A DNA stretch of 11,529 nt from an uncultured Synechococcus sp. (GTDB lineage Bacteria; Cyanobacteriota; Cyanobacteriia; PCC-6307; Cyanobiaceae): the NCBI GenBank assembly GCA_937930135.1, contig CALGVO010000099.1, positions 1-11,529 on the forward strand, read 5' to 3'. The notes beneath the pieces are model-generated. The model saw nothing but the letters and a program-made list of their open reading frames with translations, was not told the DNA's origin and searched no databases. The position numbers were made by a program, and so were the translations under genes. Positions 1-6,350 of the stretch are shown here, piece after piece (position 1 is the first letter of the stretch; each line of letters starts with the position of its first letter).

Positions 1-1201
1 TCACGTGGCCGCTGAACGTGGACAGGCTCTGCTGCAGCGACTGCTCATCACCGATGTCGGCCAGCACCTGGGCACACCAGGGCAACGAGGGGCGGCCGGA
101 ACAGGGCAGCCACAGGCCGGCTCGGGCCATCAGAGCCGCAAGGCCAATACTTTTCAGGGTGACGGTCTTGCCGCCGGTGTTGGGGCCTGTGATTGCCACC
201 ACCCGCAGGTGACTCGACACCTCCACACTGATCGGCACCACGGCACCACCCCCCGCGCGGCGCTCTTGCCACACCAGCAGGGGATGGCGCAGGTCATGGA
301 GCACCAGGGGCGCCTCCGGGTCGGCCTCCAGCCGCGGCGGCACGGCGCCGAGCCACTGGCCATAGCGAGCACGCGTCAGGCTCAGATCCAACACCAGCAA
401 CACCCCGCCGAGGCGTGTCAGCGCCTCCCCCTCCGCCGCAACAGCGGCACTGAGCTCGGCGAGCACCCTCTGCTCCTCCTCCCGAATCCGTCCCTCCAGA
501 TCGGCGAGGCGATTGCCGAGATCCACCACCTGGCGGGGTTCCACAAACACCGTGTTGCCGGAGGCGGAGCTGTCATGCACCATGCCGGGGCAGTGGGCCA
601 CAGCCCCCGCCTTCACCGCCAGCACCGGCCTGCCATGCCGCTCGGCGATCACCGTGTCCTGGAGCTGAGATGCCCAGCGTCGAATCACCTCCTGCAGCCG
701 ATCGCGACGCTGCTGGCGCACGGTCTGCCACTGGCCCCGCAGACCCGCCAACACCGCACTGGCCCGATCAGCCACTCGCCCCCCCTCTTCCAGGGAGAAC
801 TTCAGACGCTGCTCCAGATCGGGAAGGGTGGCCACATCCTTCAGCAGCTCGGCGCAGCGGGGACGCAGCTCCGGGTCATCGATCTGTCGACGCAGGCGCC
901 TGGCCGCCGCCAGGGTGTCGGCGACCGCCAAGAGCGCCTCACCATCAGCGGTGCCCCCCTTGCAACAACGCTGCAGCACCGGCTCAAGATCATGCACCCC
1001 CTGAAAACTGAGCCCCCCGTCCAGGACCCCATCCAGACCTGCCAGCTCGATGCTGCGCGCCAGGCGCTCCTGACTCTCCCTCAGATCGGAGGGCAGGGGC
1101 TCATCCAGGCAACGCCGTTGCCCGGCCGCCGTGCTGGCGAACTGGGCGAGGTGCTGACAGAGGCGGGGCCACTCGAGCAACTCCAGGGTGTCGTGCCACA
1201 C
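1..1201 (-). CDS. mutS2: MutS2 family DNA-binding ATPase, N-terminal half (partial at window edge)
   Basis: MutS2 is a cytosolic ATPase related to mismatch-repair MutS. It lacks the mismatch-recognition domain and in other bacteria has been linked to recombination control or collided-ribosome rescue. The reading frame opens with DTLELLEWPRLCQHLAQFAS, the usual N-terminal helix of the family, then runs through the lever and clamp region to a clear Walker A motif, GPNTGGKT, at about residue 339 (bases 164-187). It continues into LADIGDEQSLQQSLSTFSGH, the conserved stretch before Walker B, and then leaves the window. About 400 of an expected roughly 800 residues are visible; Walker B and the C-terminal Smr nuclease domain would lie outside. 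I chose the GTG at 1201. An in-frame TTG at 1228 overlaps the TGA of the upstream VOC gene and would add nine residues. Neither has a strong ribosome-binding site. It is the last visible gene of the minus-strand run from dnaJ. Confidence 0.93.
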   Translation of the reverse strand, partial: MWHDTLELLEWPRLCQHLAQFASTAAGQRRCLDEPLPSDLRESQERLARSIELAGLDGVLDGGLSFQGVHDLEPVLQRCCKGGTADGEALLAVADTLAAARRLRRQIDDPELRPRCAELLKDVATLPDLEQRLKFSLEEGGRVADRASAVLAGLRGQWQTVRQQRRDRLQEVIRRWASQLQDTVIAERHGRPVLAVKAGAVAHCPGMVHDSSASGNTVFVEPRQVVDLGNRLADLEGRIREEEQRVLAELSAAVAAEGEALTRLGGVLLVLDLSLTRARYGQWLGAVPPRLEADPEAPLVLHDLRHPLLVWQERRAGGGAVVPISVEVSSHLRVVAITGPNTGGKTVTLKSIGLAALMARAGLWLPCSGRPSLPWCAQVLADIGDEQSLQQSLSTFSGHV

Positions 1202-1224
1202 ACCAACGTGGCGTTCAGGCCCGC

Positions 1225-1611
1225 TCAATGGCCGATGCCCCCCGGCGGTTCATAGAGCATTTCCAGCCAGTTCCCCTCGGGATCCTGCAGATAAAAGGAA
1301 GCCGTGCCATCACGGTGATCATGCACGGCACCAACCGACACGCCAGCAGCCTGGAGCCGGTCGTGCACCACATCCACTTCCGCCCGATCGCGGAAGTGGA
1401 AGGCGAAATGGGGACCGGCAGCCTTGTAATCCGGACTGAGCAGGGCGATTCCAGCCGATCCATCCGGCCACTGGAGATAACACCAATCGGGCGCATCCCA
1501 ACTCAGCGTCAAGCCGAGCTGCTGATAGAAGGCCTTGGCCCGAGCCATGTCCTCGACCCGTATCGCCACGTGCCCGAGGCGATGGGTCGCCTCCATTGGA
1601 CTCTCAGCCAT
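1225..1611 (-). CDS. VOC (glyoxalase/bleomycin-resistance fold) family protein
   Basis: A single VOC-fold protein of about 128 residues, made of paired beta-alpha-beta-beta-beta modules. It starts with the typical LGHVAIRVEDMARAKAFYQQ module. The second module includes PHFAFHF and ends with DPEGNWLEMLYEPPGG. Likely metal ligands, judged from family position, are His14, His68 and Glu117. This ligand set and the FYLQDPEGNWLE segment fit glyoxalase I-like or dioxygenase-like members, but the substrate cannot be read from sequence. The start is uncertain: in-frame ATGs also lie at 1680, 1659, 1638 and 1596. I chose 1611 because the residues before it look non-conserved and low in structure. The gene sits 104 bases after hemB, and its TGA lies 23 bases before the chosen mutS2 start, so it is probably part of the same transcript. 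Confidence 0.85.
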   Translation of the reverse strand: MAESPMEATHRLGHVAIRVEDMARAKAFYQQLGLTLSWDAPDWCYLQWPDGSAGIALLSPDYKAAGPHFAFHFRDRAEVDVVHDRLQAAGVSVGAVHDHRDGTASFYLQDPEGNWLEMLYEPPGGIGH

Positions 1612-1715
1612 CGGCTCGCTGAACGATCGCCATTCCATTCTCGGGTCTGGCCGTCGCATTCCGGGGGCACCGCCCTGCACGACATGGGGTTTTGCGGGAA
1701 TTGGTGAAGAGAACC

Positions 1716-2717
1716 TCAGCCCTGACGCAACCAGCTGGCGGCATCGCAGGCGTGATAGGTGAGGATCAGGTCAGCACCGGCACGTTTGAAACTGAGCAGG
1801 GTCTCGAGCACCACGGCGCGCTCATCGATCCAGCCCCGCTCCGCCGCCGCTTTCACCATCGCGTATTCACCGCTCACGTTGTAAGCCGCGATCGGCAGCT
1901 CGCTCTCCTGGCGCAGGCGCTGGATGATGTCGAGATAGGCCAGGCCTGGTTTCACCATCATGATGTCGGCGCCTTCCTGCTCATCAAGCTGGGCCTCCGT
2001 GATCGCCTCGCGAGCATTGGCCGGATCCATCTGATAGGTGGCTTTATCTTTGGGGATCGGCTTGCCGCTCGACGCCCGCGGCGCTGAATCCAGGGCTTCG
2101 CGGAACGGTCCGTAATAGGCAGAGGAGTATTTGGCCGTGTAGCTGATGATGCCCACATGGGCGAATCCGGCATCATCAAGAGCTTCCCGGATCGCGCCGA
2201 CCCGCCCATCCATCATGTCGCTGGGTCCGATCAGATCAGCCCCGGCCTCGGCCTGCATCACAGCCTGCTTGCAGAGCTGCTCAATCGTTTCGTCATTCAG
2301 CACCACGCCCTCGGCACTGACGATGCCGTCATGGCCATCACAGGAATAGGGATCGAGGGCCACATCGGTCATGATCGCCATCTCGGGGAGCTCCTGCTTG
2401 AGCTGGCGAATCGCCCGTGGAATCAGACCATGGTCGTTGAAGCACTCAGCGCCATCCTCCGTTTTGAGCCCTTCCGCCACCTTGGGGAACAGCACCACGC
2501 AGCGGATGCCCAGATCCCAGGCCCGCTGCACCTCCCCGGTGAGCTGATCGAGACTCCAGCGATTGGCCCCCGGCATGGCACCGATCGGCTCCACCTGCGT
2601 GCCTTCATGCACAAACAGGGGATAGATGAAATCAGCCGCCTGCAGATGGTGTTCACGCACCATGGCGCGCAGAGCCGGGGTGCGGCGCAGACGGCGCGGG
2701 CGGTAGGGGAGATCCAT
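1716..2717 (-). CDS. hemB: Porphobilinogen synthase (delta-aminolevulinic acid dehydratase), Mg-type
   Basis: HemB condenses two 5-aminolevulinate molecules to porphobilinogen, the first shared pyrrole of heme, chlorophyll and phycobilin synthesis, in the cytosol. The 333-residue length is normal. The TIM-barrel enzyme begins YRPRRLRRTPALRAMVRE and carries both active-site lysines: Lys196 in SYTAKYSS and the Schiff-base Lys256 in MMVKPG. The metal-site segment is DVALDPYSCDGHDGIV (residues 118-133). It has aspartates where zinc enzymes have three cysteines, which places it with the Mg/K-dependent plant and cyanobacterial class. Cys126 sits where I would expect serine. I chose the ATG at 2717, at MDLPYRPRR, because the family begins there; an in-frame ATG at 2765 would add a non-conserved leader of 16 residues. 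The gene follows dnaJ by 56 bases in the same direction. Confidence 0.97.
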   Translation of the reverse strand: MDLPYRPRRLRRTPALRAMVREHHLQAADFIYPLFVHEGTQVEPIGAMPGANRWSLDQLTGEVQRAWDLGIRCVVLFPKVAEGLKTEDGAECFNDHGLIPRAIRQLKQELPEMAIMTDVALDPYSCDGHDGIVSAEGVVLNDETIEQLCKQAVMQAEAGADLIGPSDMMDGRVGAIREALDDAGFAHVGIISYTAKYSSAYYGPFREALDSAPRASSGKPIPKDKATYQMDPANAREAITEAQLDEQEGADIMMVKPGLAYLDIIQRLRQESELPIAAYNVSGEYAMVKAAAERGWIDERAVVLETLLSFKRAGADLILTYHACDAASWLRQG

Positions 2718-2773
2718 CGAGGCGCGGTGGACGGGGGCTGAAAGGTTAGGCCCTGCCTCGGCCACGCCCTGCC

Positions 2774-3778
2774 TCAGAGGCGCGCTGATGACAACCAGTT
2801 GCGACGCGGATCCTGAGCGCGGGCCTGGCGCAGTTGCTCAAGCAGCTGACGCTCCTCGGCCGACCAGGATTCCGGCCACTGCAGGCTGAGGGTCAGCAAC
2901 AAATCGCCGCGGCCTGATTTCATGGGCCAGCCCTTGCCCTTCAACCGCAGACTGCGGCCTGGTGCGGTGCCGGCGGGAATGGTCACGTCCGCCTCGCCAT
3001 CCGGGGTCATCACGGTGATCGACCCGCCGAGGGTCAGCTCATCCAAGGCAACCGGAAGCTCAGCGCGCAACTGGTCGCCATCGAGCCGCCACACCGGATG
3101 GGGCTGGACCTCAAGATTGAGGTACAGATCACCGCGTCGCCCTGTGCCTGGCTGCGAGTTGCCCTTGCCCTTGAGACGCAGGCGCGAGCCGTTTTTCACA
3201 CCCGCCGGAATCCGCACCTGCACACGCTCGTCATTCACCGACAAGGTGCGCTCACTGCCGCGGAAAGCTTCAGCAAAGCTGATTTTGACGCTGGCTTCGG
3301 CATCCAGGTTGATCGGCTGACGCTGTTGGGCGCCGCGAGGAAAGCCACCTCCAGGAAAACCACCTCCTGGGAAACCGCCGCCCGGGAAGCCCGACCCGCC
3401 GCCGAACCCACCGGGGAAGCCAGCGCCACCACCAGCACCTCCGAAACGGCCAAGCAGGTCATTGATGAAATCGTCGAAATTGCCGTAACGACCGAAATCC
3501 ACGTCAAAACCAGCCCCTCCGGCACCGGGGCCACCACCGCCAACCTGATTCCAGTACTGGCCGAACTGCTCATAGCGACGCCGTTTTTCCGGGTCCGAGA
3601 GCACCTCGTAGGCCTCGCTCACCTCCTTGAATTTGGCCTCAGCTGTTGCGTCACCGGGATTCACATCCGGGTGATACTGGCGCGCCAATTTGCGAAACGC
3701 CCGCTTGATCGCATCGGCATCAGCGCTGCGATCCACCCCGAGCACCTTGAAGTAATCGCGGTAGCCACTGCCGGCCAT
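2774..3778 (-). CDS. DnaJ/CbpA-type J-domain co-chaperone without zinc finger
   Basis: This is a 334-residue Hsp40 that would stimulate ATP hydrolysis by a DnaK partner and hand over unfolded clients. The N-terminal J domain (about residues 7-72) has the catalytic HPD tripeptide at 36-38 and the usual KFKEVSEAYEVLSDPEKRR helix. A long Gly/Phe linker follows (about 77-160) with four tandem GGGFP-like units. The C-terminal client-binding beta domains begin near residue 165 and contain VQVRIPAGVKNGSRLRLKGKG and, as its repeat, VTIPAGTAPGRSLRLKGKG. The CxxCxGxG zinc repeats of canonical DnaJ are absent, so this is a type II protein like CbpA, often annotated dnaJ2 in cyanobacteria. It is the first gene of the minus-strand run leading to hemB, VOC and mutS2. 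The ATG at 3778 has only a weak GGA element upstream. Confidence 0.93.
   Translation of the reverse strand: MAGSGYRDYFKVLGVDRSADADAIKRAFRKLARQYHPDVNPGDATAEAKFKEVSEAYEVLSDPEKRRRYEQFGQYWNQVGGGGPGAGGAGFDVDFGRYGNFDDFINDLLGRFGGAGGGAGFPGGFGGGSGFPGGGFPGGGFPGGGFPRGAQQRQPINLDAEASVKISFAEAFRGSERTLSVNDERVQVRIPAGVKNGSRLRLKGKGNSQPGTGRRGDLYLNLEVQPHPVWRLDGDQLRAELPVALDELTLGGSITVMTPDGEADVTIPAGTAPGRSLRLKGKGWPMKSGRGDLLLTLSLQWPESWSAEERQLLEQLRQARAQDPRRNWLSSARL
3332..3391 (-). repeat. Four tandem 15-bp units encoding the GGGFP linker repeats of the DnaJ-like protein
   Basis: Four consecutive 15-base units (3332-3346, 3347-3361, 3362-3376, 3377-3391) encode repeated Gly-Phe-Pro-Gly-Gly pentapeptides inside the Gly/Phe linker. 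The units differ at several third codon positions while the peptide is kept almost unchanged; the unit at 3332-3346 has Arg in place of one Gly. This suggests an older duplication held by selection on the protein rather than a fresh slippage product. Confidence 0.8.
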
Positions 3779-3913
3779 GACGGTTCCAATGGCCCTTGGC
3801 CTGACGCGTTTCTCATCGTCTCAGGAAACATGACGTGCTGAGAAGGCGCGGATGGAGGGAAGCCCGAACGCCAGAGTCGCCTGCTTACGATTCGACTGTC
3901 TCACGCTGGCCTG
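3779..3913. promoter_or_regulatory. Divergent intergenic region between dnaJ-like gene and thioredoxin-like gene
   Basis: This is a 135-base gap between two divergently oriented starts, so promoters for both directions should lie here. I see no clear -35/-10 pair, no CIRCE-type inverted repeat (which might have been expected for a chaperone gene) and no convincing small ORF. The only translation hint is a weak GGA a few bases upstream of the dnaJ ATG on the minus strand. Confidence 0.4.
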
Positions 3914-4288
3914 ATGCGCACTGTGCTCTACTCCAGCCTCGGCGGATTGGCGCTGTTGCTGGCTCCTGCACTGGCAGCCTCCAACCCGGCGGGACCCGAC
4001 CCGGTCACCCTGGCGGAGCGTCTCAGCGAAGCCAGGGCGGTGTACTACGGCTCCTGGCGCTGCCCGGCTTGTCAGGCCCAGACGCGGCTGTTCGGCGATG
4101 AAGCCGCCCCAAACCTGCCTTATGTGGAGTGCGCCAAGCCGAAGGAGCTGCCGGATCAGGCGAAAGCCTGCGTAGCCGCAGGCATCCGGGCCTATCCCAC
4201 CTGGATCCTGCCCAGTGGGGAACGGCGCGAAGGCGTGCAGAGTCTGGAGGAATTGGAGATCTGGATCAGCCAACCGAGCCAACCCTGA
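3914..4288 (+). CDS. Exported thioredoxin-fold protein resembling the VKOR-fused Trx domain
   Basis: This 124-residue protein has an N-terminal hydrophobic signal (residues 4-21, ending in APALAA), so it is probably exported to the periplasm or thylakoid lumen, either cleaved or anchored. The mature part is a compact thioredoxin-like domain: the CPAC redox pair is Cys50/Cys53 in WRCPACQAQTRLFG, and AYPTW at 94-98 supplies the cis-proline. A second cysteine pair, Cys73 (YVECAKPKELP) and Cys86 (KACVAAGI), matches the layout of the thioredoxin domain fused to bacterial and plastid vitamin K epoxide reductase (VKOR/LTO1), as does the ending VQSLEELEIW. No VKOR membrane domain is encoded next to it. 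The likely role is thiol oxidation or isomerisation of exported proteins; the partner is unknown. bicA follows 82 bases later on the same strand. No clear ribosome-binding site precedes the ATG. Confidence 0.85.
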   Translation: MRTVLYSSLGGLALLLAPALAASNPAGPDPVTLAERLSEARAVYYGSWRCPACQAQTRLFGDEAAPNLPYVECAKPKELPDQAKACVAAGIRAYPTWILPSGERREGVQSLEELEIWISQPSQP

Positions 4289-4370
4289 GCCATCCGCCGG
4301 CCGCATCCCCTGACGATGCGATGACGACTGGCTCGACTCTGCAAAGAATGCCTGCAGCAGCGGTTGAACC

Positions 4371-6035
4371 ATGGCAGCCCGGTGGCGAGGCTTCAGCTTC
4401 CATGGCCTGGACCCACGCCAGTGGCGCGGTGATCTGCTCGGAGGCCTGACGGCGGCGGTGGTGGCGTTGCCTCTGGCCCTCGCCTTCGGCAATGCGGCCC
4501 TCGGGCCTGGGGGGGCGATCTACGGCCTGTATGGCGCCATCGTCACCGGGTTCCTGGCGGCGCTCTTCGGAGGCACGCCGGCTCAGGTGAGCGGCCCGAC
4601 CGGCCCGATGAGTGTGACCGTCGCCGGTGTGGTGGGAAGCCTGGCGGCCGTGGGCGTCTCCCGGGAGCTGGGCGGAGGTGCACTGCTGCCGTTGGTCATG
4701 GCGGCCGTTGTGATCGGCGGCCTGGTGCAGATCCTGATCGGGCTGCTGGGCCTCGGTCGCTACATCACCCTGGTGCCCTACTCGGTGGTGTCGGGCTTCA
4801 TGTCGGGCATTGGCGTGATCATCCTGTTGCTGCAGATCGGCCCCTTGCTGGGCATCGCCAGCAGTGGCGGGGTGGTGCAGGCTCTCAGCCAGGTCGCCGG
4901 CGCGTTCCAACCCAATCCGGCTGCGCTGACGATCGGCGCCATCACCCTGCTGGTGGTGGTGTTCACACCCGCCTCCCTGAGCCGCTGGCTGCCCTCTCCC
5001 CTGCTGGCCCTGGTGTTGGTGACGCCCCTGTCGCTGCTGCTCTTTGGGAAAGACCAGCTGCCCCGGATCGGCGCCATTCCCGAAGGCGGGTTGCAGATGG
5101 CCTGGCCCGACTGGCATCAGCATCTACCCGTGCTCGTGCAGGCAGGCGTGATGCTGGCGCTGCTCGGCTCGATCGACTCCCTGCTCACCTCCCTGGTGGC
5201 CGACAACCTGACCCGCAGCCGCCACCGCTCCAACCAGGAGCTGATCGGTCAGGGAATCGCCAACACCGTGGCGGGACTCTGCAGTGGCCTGCCCGGGGCC
5301 GGCGCCACGATGCGCACGGTGATCAACATCAAATCCGGGGGGCGCACACCGCTCTCAGGCATGACCCACTCGCTGGTGCTGCTGGTGTTGCTCCTGGGGG
5401 CAGGACCACTGGCCGAAGGCATTCCCACGGCTCTGCTGGCCGCGATCCTGATCAAGGTGGGGCTCGACATCATCGACTGGGGCTTTCTGCTGCGGGCCCA
5501 CCGCCTCTCGCGCAAGACAGCGCTGGTGATGTGGGGCGTGTTGTTGATGACCGTGTTCTGGGATCTGATCGGCGCGGTGCTGGTGGGCATGTTTGTGGCC
5601 AATCTGCTCACGATTGAATCGCTCACCGCCCATCAACTGGAGGGTATGGCCGTGGGTGGGGAGGATCTCGATCCGGAGGAGGCCCAGCTGGTGGAGCGCT
5701 GTGGCGACGACCTGCTGCTGTTCAGCCTGCAAGGCCCCCTGAGCTTCGGTGCCGCCAAGGGCATCAGCGAACGGATGATGCTGGTGCGCCACTACAGGCT
5801 GCTGATTCTCGACATCGGCAAGGTGCCCCATCTAGGCGTGACTGCCGCCCTGGCGCTGGAACGGATGGTGGAGGAAGCGCGCAACCACGGGCGCACCGTG
5901 CTGGTCTCAGGGGCCTCGGGCAAGGTGCGGCAACGCCTGCGGGAATTCGGAATCCACGACCTGGTGAGCAGCCGTCACGAAGCGCTGCAACGGGCAGCCG
6001 ATCAGCTGAGCGGGGACGACGCATCCTTGAGCTGA
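4371..6035 (+). CDS. bicA: SulP-family Na+-dependent bicarbonate transporter (BicA type)
   Basis: A 554-residue inner-membrane carrier that, by family, takes up bicarbonate with Na+ to feed the carboxysome CO2-concentrating mechanism. It begins RGDLLGGLTAAVVALPLALAFG, the SulP signature helix, and has an N-terminal region of about 12-14 membrane segments (about 20-415). A cytoplasmic STAS domain follows (about 445-545; LLILDIGKVPHLGVTAALAL). Motifs match what I recall of Synechococcus PCC 7002 BicA: PTGPM (Thr77), IDSLLTS (Asp269, Thr273) and GAGAT (Gly311-Thr313). The spacing between Thr273 and Gly311 equals that of the PCC 7002 Na+-site residues Thr262 and Gly300. A SulP sulfate transporter is the main alternative, but the similarity through the substrate region favours bicarbonate. 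No ribosome-binding site is obvious before the ATG. Confidence 0.9.
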   Translation: MAARWRGFSFHGLDPRQWRGDLLGGLTAAVVALPLALAFGNAALGPGGAIYGLYGAIVTGFLAALFGGTPAQVSGPTGPMSVTVAGVVGSLAAVGVSRELGGGALLPLVMAAVVIGGLVQILIGLLGLGRYITLVPYSVVSGFMSGIGVIILLLQIGPLLGIASSGGVVQALSQVAGAFQPNPAALTIGAITLLVVVFTPASLSRWLPSPLLALVLVTPLSLLLFGKDQLPRIGAIPEGGLQMAWPDWHQHLPVLVQAGVMLALLGSIDSLLTSLVADNLTRSRHRSNQELIGQGIANTVAGLCSGLPGAGATMRTVINIKSGGRTPLSGMTHSLVLLVLLLGAGPLAEGIPTALLAAILIKVGLDIIDWGFLLRAHRLSRKTALVMWGVLLMTVFWDLIGAVLVGMFVANLLTIESLTAHQLEGMAVGGEDLDPEEAQLVERCGDDLLLFSLQGPLSFGAAKGISERMMLVRHYRLLILDIGKVPHLGVTAALALERMVEEARNHGRTVLVSGASGKVRQRLREFGIHDLVSSRHEALQRAADQLSGDDASLS

Positions 6036-6092
6036 AGCCGCTTCCGCACAACGACCAGACACCCAGAAGAGCTGCTCCAGAGAGCGGCTTCA
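6033..6092. terminator. Inverted repeat spanning the facing stop codons of bicA and the zinc-ribbon gene
   Basis: TGAAGCCGCT at 6033-6042 is matched exactly by AGCGGCTTCA at 6083-6092, a perfect 10-bp inverted repeat with a 40-base interior. The left arm contains the bicA TGA and the right arm contains, on the other strand, the TGA of the facing gene. It may act as a bidirectional 3'-end structure, but the long loop and lack of a T-tract make classical intrinsic termination doubtful. Confidence 0.4.
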
Positions 6093-6251
6093 TCTGAGCG
6101 ACTCGCCGGGGGAGCGCAGCCCCTTGGACTCGCCCGCTTCCAACTGGTCTTTGCAACTGGAGCAGAGCAGATGACCCTTGTTGCGCCAGAAGCTACGGGT
6201 GGAGCGCTCGATGTCCTTGCCGCAGATCAGGCAGCGGAACAAAGGGCTCAT
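6090..6251 (-). CDS. Small zinc-ribbon-like protein (hypothetical)
   Basis: A 53-residue basic protein with two CxxC knuckles: Cys7/Cys10 in FRCLICGKDI and Cys30/Cys33 in GHLLCSSCKD. They are 19 residues apart and would bind one structural zinc. The middle, ERSTRSFWRNKGH, is basic and aromatic, suggesting nucleic-acid or protein contact. I do not recognise a named family. I chose the ATG at 6251 (MSPLFRC) because the next in-frame ATG upstream, 6359, lies at the 3' end of the tmRNA gene and would translate RNA-gene sequence. The stop is inside an inverted repeat shared with bicA. A 20-base palindrome lies 33 bases upstream of the start. The conserved-looking cysteines argue for a real gene, but it is short and unproven. 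Confidence 0.65.
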   Translation of the reverse strand: MSPLFRCLICGKDIERSTRSFWRNKGHLLCSSCKDQLEAGESKGLRSPGESLR

Positions 6252-6274
6252 GGCAGTCAAGGCAGAACAGACCT

Positions 6275-6304
6275 CAGCAATTTGCTGCTCTGGGCCCAGA
6301 GCAG
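6275..6304 (-). repeat. Two overlapping palindromes upstream of the zinc-ribbon gene
   Basis: CTGCTCTGGGCCCAGAGCAG at 6285-6304 is a perfect 20-base palindrome. It overlaps by three bases a second one, CAGCAATTTGCTG at 6275-6287 (arms of 6, one central base). As RNA the two hairpins could not form fully at the same time. They lie between the end of the tmRNA gene and the start of the zinc-ribbon gene, and could be an RNA 3'-end structure or an operator for a dimeric regulator. Confidence 0.55.
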
Positions 6305-6323
6305 AGGTGCCTGCCGTTACCGA

Positions 6324-6350
6324 ACGAATGAAAGGCCCCTTCCAGGGCCC
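6324..6350 (-). terminator. Candidate intrinsic terminator or 3' hairpin of tmRNA
   Basis: On the minus strand, GGGCCC (6350-6345) pairs with the complementary part of GGGGCCT (6339-6333) across a short loop, giving six pairs including one G-U. It is followed by TTCATTCGTT, a moderately T-rich tail. The position, just past the tag-coding part of the tmRNA, fits termination or a 3' processing stem. Confidence 0.45.

Noticed and set aside
5..1255. Long open frame of 416 codons on the plus strand
   Set aside because: It is antisense to mutS2, which has clear family motifs including Walker A. The frame is rich in Gln, His and Pro without domain features, as expected for a GC-biased shadow.
2718..2765. 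Longer start (ATG at 2765) for HemB
   Set aside because: The extra 16 residues are not part of the conserved HemB N-terminus, which begins at the ATG at 2717.
3098..3841. Plus-strand open frame of 247 codons across the DnaJ-like gene
   Set aside because: Antisense to a gene with a J domain and conserved C-terminal domains; the Thr/Ala-rich product mirrors the Gly/Phe repeats and has no recognisable fold.
4266..5123. Minus-strand open frame of 285 codons
   Set aside because: Antisense to bicA; the Gln/His-rich product is a codon-bias artefact.
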